Assembly: GCF_037577855.1 (NCBI RefSeq)
Contig: NZ_JBAKFX010000010.1
Coordinates: 1-64,000, forward strand
Direction: 5' to 3'
Length of the DNA: 64,000 nt
Origin: Dethiothermospora halolimnae
GTDB lineage: Bacteria; Bacillota; Clostridia; Tissierellales; VENL01
Under the pieces are notes generated by a model. The model saw nothing but the letters and a program-made list of their open reading frames with translations. It ran no database searches and had not been told where the DNA came from. Below, piece by piece: positions 9,380-16,953 of this stretch. Each line of letters opens with the position of its first letter. Positions within the stretch are counted from its first letter, which is position 1. The translations under genes and the position numbers were made by a program.

Positions 9380-9473
9380 AATATGAGAGTTTTACCATCA
9401 ATTTTAAAATATACAAAATTATAAGCTTAATAAAAAATAATAATTGTTAGATACTAAGAAAGGAGCATTTACT

Positions 9474-10040
9474 ATGGATAAAGAAAAAATAAAGAGAGCT
9501 GTCAGAGATATATTAGAAGCTGTAGGTGAAGATCCAGATAGAGAAGGATTAATTGATACTCCAAGAAGAATTGCTAACATGTATGAAGAGATTTTCGAGG
9601 GTTTAAAAAAGGATCCAAAGGATCATTTACAAGTATTTTTTCAAGAAGAACAACATGAAGAATTAGTATTAGTTAAGGATATACCATTTTATTCTGTATG
9701 CGAACATCATTTAGTTCCATTTTTCGGTAAGGCCCATGTGGGATATTTGCCTAAAAATGGTAAATTAACAGGACTTAGTAAACTTGCTAGAGTAGTTGAT
9801 ACTGTAGCCAAAAGACCTCAACTTCAAGAAAGACTTACTGCATCGGTTGCAGATACGATAACTGAAGTTTTAGACCCATATGGTGTAATAGTAGTTGTAG
9901 AGGCTGAACATATGTGCATGACTATGAGGGGTATTAAAAAACCAGGTTCTAAAACTATAACATCAGCAGTAAGGGGATTATTTGATAGGGATGCTAAGGC
10001 AAGGGCTGAGGCCATGTCATTAATCAATTTTGGCAGATAA
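9474..10040 (+). CDS. folE: GTP cyclohydrolase I
   Basis: A 188-residue enzyme making 7,8-dihydroneopterin triphosphate from GTP, the first pterin step of folate synthesis. Zinc ligands are C76 and H79 in VCEHHLVPFFG and C148 in EHMCMTMRGI. Length and motifs match type IA enzymes. AAAGGAG precedes ATG 9474. It follows pabABC after a 94-base gap without a clear terminator, so it may share their transcript. I saw no tetrahydrofolate riboswitch. Confidence 0.96.
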   Translation: MDKEKIKRAVRDILEAVGEDPDREGLIDTPRRIANMYEEIFEGLKKDPKDHLQVFFQEEQHEELVLVKDIPFYSVCEHHLVPFFGKAHVGYLPKNGKLTGLSKLARVVDTVAKRPQLQERLTASVADTITEVLDPYGVIVVVEAEHMCMTMRGIKKPGSKTITSAVRGLFDRDAKARAEAMSLINFGR

Positions 10041-10064
10041 GTAGTGGATTATTTATTAAAAGTA

Positions 10065-10081
10065 TAGTATAATCTTATACT
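10065..10081 (+). promoter_or_regulatory. Possible promoter with dyad before DAHP synthase
   Basis: A TATAAT at 10068-10073 lies inside the small dyad AGTATAATCTTATACT. A weak -35 (TGGATT) sits 17 bases upstream of the -10. The dyad could be an operator, but it is short. Confidence 0.35.
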
Positions 10082-10118
10082 ACGATAAAATATAATGAAA
10101 TGAATAAGGAAGATGTTT

Positions 10119-10895
10119 ATGAAGGATAAAAAAGTATTAAATGGAGAAAAGGTAACGGTTAAGTTAGGAAAACTAAATATTGGAGATGGAAAGCCTGTAT
10201 TCATGGCAGGACCCTGTTCAGTTGAATCTAGGGAACAAATAATAGAAACTGCCTTACAGCTTAAAGAAATAGGGGTAGATGTATTAAGGGGTGGTGCATT
10301 TAAGCCTAGGACAAGTCCCTATAGCTTTCAAGGTCTTGGGGAAAAGGGCCTAAAATATTTGAAAGAAGCAGGGGAAAAGGCAGGATTACCCATTGTAACA
10401 GAATTAATGGATGAAAAAAATCTGAATATAATAATGGAGTATACAGATATTATTCAGATCGGTTCTAGAAATATGTATAATTATCCCCTTCTAAAGGCAG
10501 TTGGAAAGGTAGATAAACCTATTTTACTAAAACGGGGCATGAGTGCTAAGGTTAAAGAATGGATATTGGCAGCAGAATATATTGCCTCTAATGGAAATAA
10601 AAATATTATACTATGTGAAAGAGGCATAAGAACATTTGAAACTTATACTAGAAACACATTGGACTTAGCGGTTGTTCCCATAGTAAAGAGAGAAACAGGG
10701 TTACCGGTGATAGTAGATCCCAGTCATGGTACAGGAATAAGGGACTTAGTTGCTCCTATGACAAGGGCATCTTTAGCTTGTGGTGCCGATGGAGTAATGA
10801 TAGAGGTACATCCAAACCCGGAAGAAGCATTAAGTGATGGACATCAATCATTATCCTTAGAAGAGTATGGAGAACTAAAGAATTCATTATTATAA
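10119..10895 (+). CDS. aroF: 3-deoxy-7-phosphoheptulonate (DAHP) synthase, AroF/KDO8P-like type
   Basis: A 258-residue enzyme condensing phosphoenolpyruvate and erythrose 4-phosphate, the entry to chorismate. Motifs include AGPCSVES, GGAFKPRTSPYSFQG, the metal-site CERGIRTFE and DPSHGTG near the C terminus. It is the short type I-beta form without an ACT or chorismate-mutase regulatory domain, so feedback control is not visible. ATG 10119 is eight bases after AAGGAAG; ATG 10113 is too close. Placement after pabABC-folE links precursor supply to folate synthesis. Confidence 0.93.
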   Translation: MKDKKVLNGEKVTVKLGKLNIGDGKPVFMAGPCSVESREQIIETALQLKEIGVDVLRGGAFKPRTSPYSFQGLGEKGLKYLKEAGEKAGLPIVTELMDEKNLNIIMEYTDIIQIGSRNMYNYPLLKAVGKVDKPILLKRGMSAKVKEWILAAEYIASNGNKNIILCERGIRTFETYTRNTLDLAVVPIVKRETGLPVIVDPSHGTGIRDLVAPMTRASLACGADGVMIEVHPNPEEALSDGHQSLSLEEYGELKNSLL

Positions 10896-10920
10896 AAGAC
10901 GATTTTTAATCGTCTTTTTT
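10893..10920 (+). terminator. Terminator closing the folate cluster
   Basis: AAAAGACGAT and ATCGTCTTTT pair perfectly around TTTTA, ending in T6. Confidence 0.9.
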
Positions 10921-11002
10921 GTTGTTTTTGAATAGAAAAGGGGAATATATAAATATGAGTTAATTAAATGCTATATAATAAAATGATTAGGAGAAGATTA
11001 AA

Positions 11003-11470
11003 ATGACAACGGGACTGATAATAGGTAAGTTTATGCCTATACATAAAGGACATAGGGCACTTATTAATTTTGCTAACTCTAGATGTGACAGGTTAATTAT
11101 ATGTGTATGTACCCTTGATGGGGAGCCAATTGAGGGACAGTTAAGGTATAAATGGGTTAAAGAAATATATAAGGATTTTAAAAATATAGAAGTAAAACAT
11201 ATAACCGAAAAACTCCATAGTAAAAATTTACATATTGAAAAGGCAACAAAATTATGGACTAAATATTTAATAAAAAATATTGATCCAATTGATATAATAT
11301 TTTCATCGGAGGAATATGGAAACTATTTGGCTAAATACATCAATGCTAAACATATACAATTTGATCCTAATAGAAAAAATAATAAAATATCGGCAACAAT
11401 GATTAGAAACAACCCACTGAAATATAGGCACTTTATTCCTGATATTGTAAAGCCTTATTTTAAACTGTAA
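11003..11470 (+). CDS. NMN-adenylyltransferase-like nucleotidyltransferase (NadR AT-domain type)
   Basis: A 155-residue HIGH-superfamily nucleotidyltransferase. IIGKFMPIHKGH near the N terminus is the ATP-binding loop with its HxGH motif, and ISATMIRNNP near the C terminus is the ISxTxIR motif. Both resemble the adenylyltransferase domain of NadR and archaeal-type NMNATs, so NMN to NAD is the likely reaction. No kinase or DNA-binding domain is attached. AGGAGAAG precedes the ATG. The substrate could also be another nucleotide or pantetheine-type compound. Confidence 0.78.
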   Translation: MTTGLIIGKFMPIHKGHRALINFANSRCDRLIICVCTLDGEPIEGQLRYKWVKEIYKDFKNIEVKHITEKLHSKNLHIEKATKLWTKYLIKNIDPIDIIFSSEEYGNYLAKYINAKHIQFDPNRKNNKISATMIRNNPLKYRHFIPDIVKPYFKL

Positions 11471-11490
11471 AGTTTTTATATGTGCTTTTT

Positions 11491-11562
11491 TCAAAATCTC
11501 TGTACTCTGATCCCTGCACTCTGCACTGAGCAAAGAAGTGGCAAAGCCACCTTTGCTCTTGA
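11491..11562 (+). repeat. Dispersed repeat family C, copy 2
   Basis: Contains CCCTGCACTCTGCACTGA then the hairpin GAGCAAAG-AAGTGGC-AAA-GCCAC-CTTTGCTC. It is the best-preserved copy and lies just after the adenylyltransferase gene, where it may also act as a weak terminator. Confidence 0.65.
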
Positions 11563-11595
11563 TTTAAATATTAAATTAACTTCATAATTACTTTA

Positions 11596-11624
11596 TTGGA
11601 TTATAACTAAAGATATGTTAGAAT
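11596..11624 (+). promoter_or_regulatory. Promoter of brnQ
   Basis: TTGGAT (11596-11601) and TAGAAT (11619-11624) are spaced by 17 bases, about 65 bases before the start. The leader is too short for a T-box. Confidence 0.5.
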
Positions 11625-11688
11625 GAAAGTATAAGATGGTTGTTAAAAAATTAACAAACATTATATTTAAATAAAGGGAGGGGCTAAA

Positions 11689-12993
11689 ATGAAGAAAGAA
11701 AATAAAGACTTTTTAGTAATAGGACTAGCACTATTCGCAATGTTTTTTGGTGCAGGAAACTTAATATTTCCACCATCAATAGGTTTGCAAGCAGGAGAAA
11801 ATTGGTTTGCTGCAATGATGGGCTTTTATTTAACTGGAATAGGGATGCCCCTATTGGGTATTTTGGCAATATCTAAAGCTGGAGGAACTATTGAAGGATT
11901 GGCTGGCAAGGTTGGTTCAAAATTTAGTAAAATATTTGGCTCAGTGGCAGTACTAATCTTAGGTCCTCTTTTAGGAGTACCAAGAACAGGAGCAACAACT
12001 TATGAAATGGGTATAAAGCCTATTTTTTCAGATGTTAGTCCTGTGTTGGTTTCAATAGTTTTCTTTTCTGTAACTCTATTTTTCGTAATAAAACCGTCGG
12101 GTATAATAGATAGAATTGGAAAGTTATTAACACCTATATTATTAATTATGCTTTCGGTAATCATATATAAAGGGGTTACAGCTCCAATGGGAACCCCAAT
12201 AGATACTGGCATGTTAAAGCCCTTTTCAACAGGATTTACTGAAGGTTATCAAACAATGGATGCCATAGTATCTATACTTATAGGAGGCATAGTAATAGCT
12301 TCATTAAAGGAAAAGGGGTATGAAGATAAGAAACAGCAGTTTAAACTAACGGCAAAGGCAGGTATATTAGCAGCAACGGGATTGGCAATAGTATATGGGG
12401 GATTATTATATCTTGGAGCTACAGGGAGTTCAGTATTTCCTCAGGATATAGTGAAAACAGGATTAACCGTATCAATAGTTACGACTATATTGGGGGAGAT
12501 TGGGAAAGCAGTTTTAGGTATATGTGTTTCCTGTGCGTGTCTAACAACTTCTGTGGGAATTACAGCAACGGTGGGAGATTATTTTAGCAAAATAACTGAA
12601 GGGAAGTTAAGTTATAAATCGGTGGTTATAGCTTCTTCTATAATAAGTGCCATAGTTTCAAATACAGGAGTTGAACAAATAGTTAAGTTCGCAGCACCTA
12701 TATTAGCGGTTATATATCCGGTGGCCCTTGTGTTAATTATAATGAATTTATTTGATAACTTGATAGTCAATAAAAGGATATATAAAGGAGCTGTATATGG
12801 AACTTTATGTATAAGCATAATAGATGGAATTACTGCTTTAGGAGTAGATATTGGAATAGTTAAAAATATTGTGGCTATATTACCATTAGGTAAACAGGGA
12901 TTTGGATGGATATTACCTGCATTAATTGGAATAGTTATAGTAAATACATTAACAAAGAAAAATGAAGAAAGAAGGAAGAGAAAGTATGCTTAA
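11689..12993 (+). CDS. brnQ: Branched-chain amino acid:cation symporter (LIVCS family)
   Basis: A 434-residue polytopic membrane protein with about 12 hydrophobic segments. It opens with the family hallmark FFGAGNLIFPPSIG, and its length fits BrnQ. It should import leucine, isoleucine and valine with Na+ or H+. GGGAGGGG precedes the ATG. It is a single-gene unit with its own promoter and a strong terminator. Confidence 0.93.
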   Translation: MKKENKDFLVIGLALFAMFFGAGNLIFPPSIGLQAGENWFAAMMGFYLTGIGMPLLGILAISKAGGTIEGLAGKVGSKFSKIFGSVAVLILGPLLGVPRTGATTYEMGIKPIFSDVSPVLVSIVFFSVTLFFVIKPSGIIDRIGKLLTPILLIMLSVIIYKGVTAPMGTPIDTGMLKPFSTGFTEGYQTMDAIVSILIGGIVIASLKEKGYEDKKQQFKLTAKAGILAATGLAIVYGGLLYLGATGSSVFPQDIVKTGLTVSIVTTILGEIGKAVLGICVSCACLTTSVGITATVGDYFSKITEGKLSYKSVVIASSIISAIVSNTGVEQIVKFAAPILAVIYPVALVLIIMNLFDNLIVNKRIYKGAVYGTLCISIIDGITALGVDIGIVKNIVAILPLGKQGFGWILPALIGIVIVNTLTKKNEERRKRKYA

Positions 12994-13008
12994 AGTTTAA
13001 TATAAAAA

Positions 13009-13048
13009 ATATAAGGGAATTACCTTAGGGTAATTCCCTTATATTTTT
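13009..13048 (+). terminator. Terminator after brnQ
   Basis: AATATAAGGGAATTACC and GGTAATTCCCTTATATT pair perfectly around TTAG, followed by T5. Confidence 0.9.
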
Positions 13049-13126
13049 ATATGTAGGTCCTGAATATATTTAGGGTGACTTTACAGCCATACAGTACAGT
13101 ATAATAACAAAGTAGAGTTGTTAAGA

Positions 13127-13195
13127 ATTCATAAAAATCGAGTTTCTGGGGGATTCATAAAAATCGAGTTGCTGGGGGATTCGCAATCCCACAGC
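13127..13195 (+). repeat. 26-bp tandem duplication joined to repeat family B, copy 1
   Basis: A 26-bp unit starting ATTCATAAAAATCGAGTT occurs at 13127-13152 and 13153-13178, differing by one base near the end (TTCTGGGGG versus TGCTGGGGG). The second unit runs into GCTGGGGGATT-CGC-AATCCCACAGC, a family B palindrome. Confidence 0.7.
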
Positions 13196-13227
13196 TTATT
13201 TTAAAATACAGTCTTTGGCATAATAGG

Positions 13228-13362
13228 TCTTCTAGAAGAAGACCTAAGGGCCTCAATATATTGAGACCCTACATAAATTTATGGACTCACCAACTTCCTG
13301 CTCCCTAAACCTTGCACCCTGCACAGAACAAAGAAGTGGCTTTAGCTCCATTTGTTCTATTA
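13228..13362 (+). repeat. Nested palindromes and repeat family C, copy 3
   Basis: Two palindromes (GGTCTTCTAGAAGAAGACC near 13228 and GGGCCTCAATATATTGAGACCC near 13249) are followed at 13281-13362 by a family C copy with GAACAAAG-AAGTGGC-TTTA-GCTCC-ATTTGTTC. The second palindrome resembles the one at 37029. The 486-base gap holds no convincing gene. Confidence 0.55.
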
Positions 13363-13479
13363 TTGGGAATTATAATTTGCAACCAATTTGTTATACCCTA
13401 TAGTTCTTTGATATAATAAAAATAACGAATTATCTGAAAAATAAGTAGTTGAATATATGGTTGAAATTGGGGGATATCA

Positions 13480-13716
13480 ATGTTTGATATTAAACTTTCT
13501 GGGGAAATAGCTGAATTTATCAAAAAAATCTTGTATAATATAAATGGTAATATATATTTTATAATTATTATTTTGCTAATTGTTTTTTGTGGATATGCTA
13601 TATTTACAAATATAAGGAAAAACGAATATGATAGGGTCATAATGCTAGTAATATTTTCTATTATATTATTAGGAGGAGCTGTAGGGTTTTTTATAGAGCA
13701 TAGTATAGTTCATTGA
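13480..13716 (+). CDS. Small membrane protein, unknown
   Basis: A 78-residue protein with two hydrophobic segments (about residues 25-45 and 54-72) joined by a short basic loop (TNIRKNEYDR). The ATG follows TTGGGGGATATCA, a reasonable ribosome site, and a strong terminator comes 50 bases after the stop, which supports a real transcription unit. The two-helix form recalls holin-like or VirB2-like small proteins but no motif confirms that. Confidence 0.55.
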   Translation: MFDIKLSGEIAEFIKKILYNINGNIYFIIIILLIVFCGYAIFTNIRKNEYDRVIMLVIFSIILLGGAVGFFIEHSIVH

Positions 13717-13765
13717 ATGATTATTTAATACTTAACATTAAGTTTTAATTTGTTCAAATTAAGCC

Positions 13766-13806
13766 ATATTAAGGTTAATGTTAAACATTAACCTTAATAT
13801 ATTTTT
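13766..13806 (+). terminator. Terminator after the small membrane protein
   Basis: ATATTAAGGTTAATG and CATTAACCTTAATAT pair perfectly around TTAAA, followed by ATTTTT. Confidence 0.8.
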
Positions 13807-13950
13807 AATATCAGGGTAACAATATGATATAGATATAAAGTAATGGGTCAGACTTATATATATCAATATAATTTGTAACCTAATTTATTTTAACAAATAA
13901 CCCTACTTGAAAACTATGATACCAAATAATAAAATAAAAGGAGGAAGATT

Positions 13951-15675
13951 ATGGAACATTTGAAACTTTATCAAAAGTGGTTAGATGATGAAAATATTGA
14001 TGAAAAAACTAAGGAAGAATTAAGAACTATAAAGGATGATGAAGAGGAAATACAGGATAGATTTTATAAACAGTTGGCATTTGGTACAGCTGGTCTAAGG
14101 GGAAAAATAGGAGCTGGGACCAATAGGATGAATAGATACATAATAAAAATTGCAACCCAAGGTCTTGCAGAGGTTATAAAAGCACGGGGAAAGGAAGCCA
14201 TGGACAGAGGTGTTGCCATAGCCTATGATGTAAGACATTACTCCGATGAATTTGCTAAAACAGCAGCTTTAGTGCTGGCAGAGAGTGGAATTAAAGTATA
14301 CCTATTTGAAGGTATAAGACCTACCCCAGAATTATCATATACTATAAGGAAGCTAAATACAATGTCAGGAATAGTGGTTACTGCAAGTCATAACCCTAAA
14401 GATTATAATGGATACAAAGTATATTGGAAGGAAGGTTCCCAAATACTTTCAGACATTGCCGAGGAAATAACAGAAGAAATAGATAAGATAACTGACTTTT
14501 CTAAGGTTAAGGAAATGGATGAAAAAGAAGCTAAAGAAAGGGGATTATTAAATATAATAGGGAAAGAAATAGATGATGATTATATAGAGATGGTAAAGGG
14601 ACTCTCTTTAAGGGATGATATAGATAAAGATATAAAAATAATTTATACTCCTTTAAATGGTACAGGTAATAAACCGGTTAGAAGGGTTTTAAAGGAAAGG
14701 GGATTTAAAAATGTAATAGTTGTACCAGAACAGGAAAATCCAGATCCAGACTTTACAACTGTTGGGTATCCAAACCCAGAGGACATAAAAGCCTTTGAAT
14801 ACTCTGAAAAGCTAGGTGAAAAAGAAAATGCCGATATACTAGTTGCAACAGATCCAGATTGTGATAGGGTTGCTTGTATGGTTAAAGATGATAATGGAAA
14901 ATACGCATCATTAAATGGTAATCAAGTTGGAGCCATACTTATAAACTATATACTAGAATCTAGAAAAGAGCAAAATAGTATCCCTGAAAATGGAGCAATA
15001 GTGAAGTCTATTGTAACTGGAGATTTGGGAAAAACAATAGCTAAAGAATATGGTGTTGAAACTATTGACACACTGACAGGATTTAAGAATATCTGTGGAA
15101 AGGCAAATGAATTTGAAAGAACTAAGGAATACGACTTTATATTTGGATATGAAGAAAGTATAGGTTATGTATATGGAACTAAAGTAAGGGATAAGGATGC
15201 TGTTATTTCATCAATGTTATTGGCCGAAGCAGCAGGATATTATAAGTCCCAAAATAGGACATTAATTGATGTATTAAATGATATTTTTGAAAAACATGGA
15301 TATTACTCAGAAAATCTATTCTCATTGGTACTAGAGGGAATAGAAGGGCAAAAGAGAATAAAGAGAATGATGGAAGTATATCGTAAAGAATATCTAAAAG
15401 AAATAAAGGGTGCTAAGCTATCTAAGTTTATAGATTATCAAATACAAACCGAGACGGATTTTGTAACAAATGAGACAAATAAAATAGATATAAATCCAAC
15501 AAATGGTCTTAAATTTATGTTAGATGACGAATCATGGTATGCAATACGTCCTTCAGGAACAGAACCCAAAATAAAGATTTATATCTATGCTAAAGGAGAT
15601 ACACTTGAAAAAGCAGAAGAAAAAGTTGAAAATATAAAGCTAGCGGTGATGGAAAAGCTAAATAGTGTGGAATAG
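13951..15675 (+). CDS. pgcA: Phosphoglucomutase/phosphomannomutase (alpha-phosphohexomutase)
   Basis: A 574-residue cytoplasmic enzyme interconverting hexose 1- and 6-phosphates. The phosphoserine loop TASHNP puts the catalytic serine at 146; the metal loop DPDCDR lies near residue 302; the sugar loop GYEESIGY and the phosphate-binding RPSGTEPKIKIY complete the four-domain set. The length matches the PgcA/YhxB type of Firmicutes. AAAGGAGGAAG precedes the ATG. It is a single-gene unit. Glucose versus mannose preference is not readable from sequence. Confidence 0.93.
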   Translation: MEHLKLYQKWLDDENIDEKTKEELRTIKDDEEEIQDRFYKQLAFGTAGLRGKIGAGTNRMNRYIIKIATQGLAEVIKARGKEAMDRGVAIAYDVRHYSDEFAKTAALVLAESGIKVYLFEGIRPTPELSYTIRKLNTMSGIVVTASHNPKDYNGYKVYWKEGSQILSDIAEEITEEIDKITDFSKVKEMDEKEAKERGLLNIIGKEIDDDYIEMVKGLSLRDDIDKDIKIIYTPLNGTGNKPVRRVLKERGFKNVIVVPEQENPDPDFTTVGYPNPEDIKAFEYSEKLGEKENADILVATDPDCDRVACMVKDDNGKYASLNGNQVGAILINYILESRKEQNSIPENGAIVKSIVTGDLGKTIAKEYGVETIDTLTGFKNICGKANEFERTKEYDFIFGYEESIGYVYGTKVRDKDAVISSMLLAEAAGYYKSQNRTLIDVLNDIFEKHGYYSENLFSLVLEGIEGQKRIKRMMEVYRKEYLKEIKGAKLSKFIDYQIQTETDFVTNETNKIDINPTNGLKFMLDDESWYAIRPSGTEPKIKIYIYAKGDTLEKAEEKVENIKLAVMEKLNSVE

Positions 15676-15731
15676 TAAGGGAAGTAAAAAATATAGTGAA
15701 GATTTTGAATGAATTGGAAGTTATTTGTGAA

Positions 15732-15858
15732 ATTGACAATCGACAATGGACAGTTGACAATTTAAGGTACAAATCCGCTGAAGCTGATTTGATGTTTAGT
15801 ATTTTACAGATCAAGGAAGTGAATTAACATTTAAATGGTAAATGGTTACTGTCAACTA
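15732..15858 (+). repeat. Repeat family A, copy 1
   Basis: Left arm ATTGACAATCGACAATGGAC through TTAAGGT, an inner hairpin AAATCCGCTGAAGCTGATTT, a TAGTATTTTAC block, then a decayed right arm ending TACTGTCAACTA. It has the same orientation as the copy at 28345. Confidence 0.7.
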
Positions 15859-15891
15859 TATTAAGTAGATAAAAATTTATTCCTCAGTAAA

Positions 15892-15940
15892 TACAGTGAA
15901 AAACTTGGATGACTTAAAAGTATCCAAGTTTTTCACTGTA
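15892..15940. repeat. 49-bp perfect inverted repeat
   Basis: TACAGTGAAAAACTTGGAT (15892-15910) is exactly repeated in reverse complement at 15922-15940 around an 11-base loop. There is no T run after the stem, so a standard terminator is not the obvious reading. It could be a bidirectional terminator, since the stem itself contains T5, or a small insertion element. Confidence 0.7.
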
Positions 15941-15954
15941 TATGTAGGGTCTGG

Positions 15955-16034
15955 TCTGGGCATGTCCAGACCACCGTCCCGTCAGGTGGCGGAAAATCAG
16001 CTTGCTGATTTATTAACTATTAACTATTAACTAT
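15955..16034 (+). repeat. GGGCATG palindrome, hairpin and 7-bp microsatellite
   Basis: GGTCTGGGCATGTCCAGACC is a near-perfect palindrome, sharing its GGGCATG core with 20884-20903. A hairpin AAATCAGCTTGCTGATTT follows at 15994-16011, then three tandem ATTAACT units at 16012-16034. No gene is present; a TATAAT at 16105 may belong to the promoter of the next operon. Confidence 0.55.
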
Positions 16035-16230
16035 GTTTACTCAAAAGAAAGGTAAAGTTTTCCCTTCGTAACAATTTTGTAACTATTAATATCAGTTCAT
16101 ATGGTATAATATAGTAGACAAGCTATGAACAATTATTGTTACAAATTAGTATCATTTTCAAGATGTAATAATAAATTATATATAAAAAAATAAATATTAA
16201 AAGAGGGTTTGGACAGGAAGGAGGAATATA

Positions 16231-16953
16231 TTGGGGAATATCGTTGAAGTAAAAGGGGTTAGAAAGGTTTATAGAATGGGGCAAGAGAAGATAGTAGCCC
16301 TTGATAATGTGGATTTAGAAGTAGAAGAAGGTAAATATTGTTGTCTATTGGGAACATCGGGTTCTGGCAAATCTACACTGCTAAATATGATGGCTGGTTT
16401 AGAGAAGCCAACTAAAGGTAGTATACTGATTAAGAACTATCCAGTGGAAAAAATGACTGAAAATCAGTTGGCAGTATTTAGACAGAAGTTTATAGGATTT
16501 GTATTTCAATCATATAATCTACTACCGTCCTTGACCGCCCTTGAAAATGTAACTATGCCATTAATGTTCAAAGGAGTTCCAGCTAAGGTAAGGAAAAAAA
16601 GGGCTTTAAAGATGTTAAAGGCGGTGGGGTTAGAAAAAAGGGTTAATCATAAACCATCAGAGATGAGTGGAGGACAACAACAAAGGGTTAGTATAGCCAG
16701 ATCATTTATAAACAACCCTCAAATATTATTTGCCGATGAACCCACAGGAAATCTTGATACAAGCACAACTGAGGAAGTAATGAAGCTAATTATTGACTTA
16801 GCAGAGGAACATAACCAAACCCTTATTATAGTAACACATGATGTGGAAATAGCAGATTTTGCCCATAAGATAGTCCATATGAGGGATGGAAATATTGAAA
16901 AAATTCAAGAAAATAACAACAGGAGGGAAATAAATTATGAGGGGATACTGTAG
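16231..16953 (+). CDS. ABC transporter ATP-binding protein (MacB/LolD type)
   Basis: A 240-residue ATPase energising the permease encoded two genes on. Walker A is GTSGSGKST (41-49), the signature is MSGGQQQR (145-152) and the catalytic glutamate is E170 in ILFADEP. The FQSYNLLP Q-loop and LDTSTT D-loop are those of the MacB/LolD/FtsE-like export group. The start is TTG 16231 after AGGAAGGAGG. Its end overlaps the next gene by 17 bases, implying translational coupling. Confidence 0.93.
   Translation: MGNIVEVKGVRKVYRMGQEKIVALDNVDLEVEEGKYCCLLGTSGSGKSTLLNMMAGLEKPTKGSILIKNYPVEKMTENQLAVFRQKFIGFVFQSYNLLPSLTALENVTMPLMFKGVPAKVRKKRALKMLKAVGLEKRVNHKPSEMSGGQQQRVSIARSFINNPQILFADEPTGNLDTSTTEEVMKLIIDLAEEHNQTLIIVTHDVEIADFAHKIVHMRDGNIEKIQENNNRREINYEGIL

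Noticed and set aside
9380..9473. Possible tetrahydrofolate riboswitch before folE
   Set aside because: The gap is short and AT-rich and lacks the conserved folded core; only a ribosome site is visible.
13398..13640. Minus-strand frame of 80 codons opposite the small membrane protein
   Set aside because: It lacks a ribosome site, and the plus-strand frame has both a ribosome site and a terminator.
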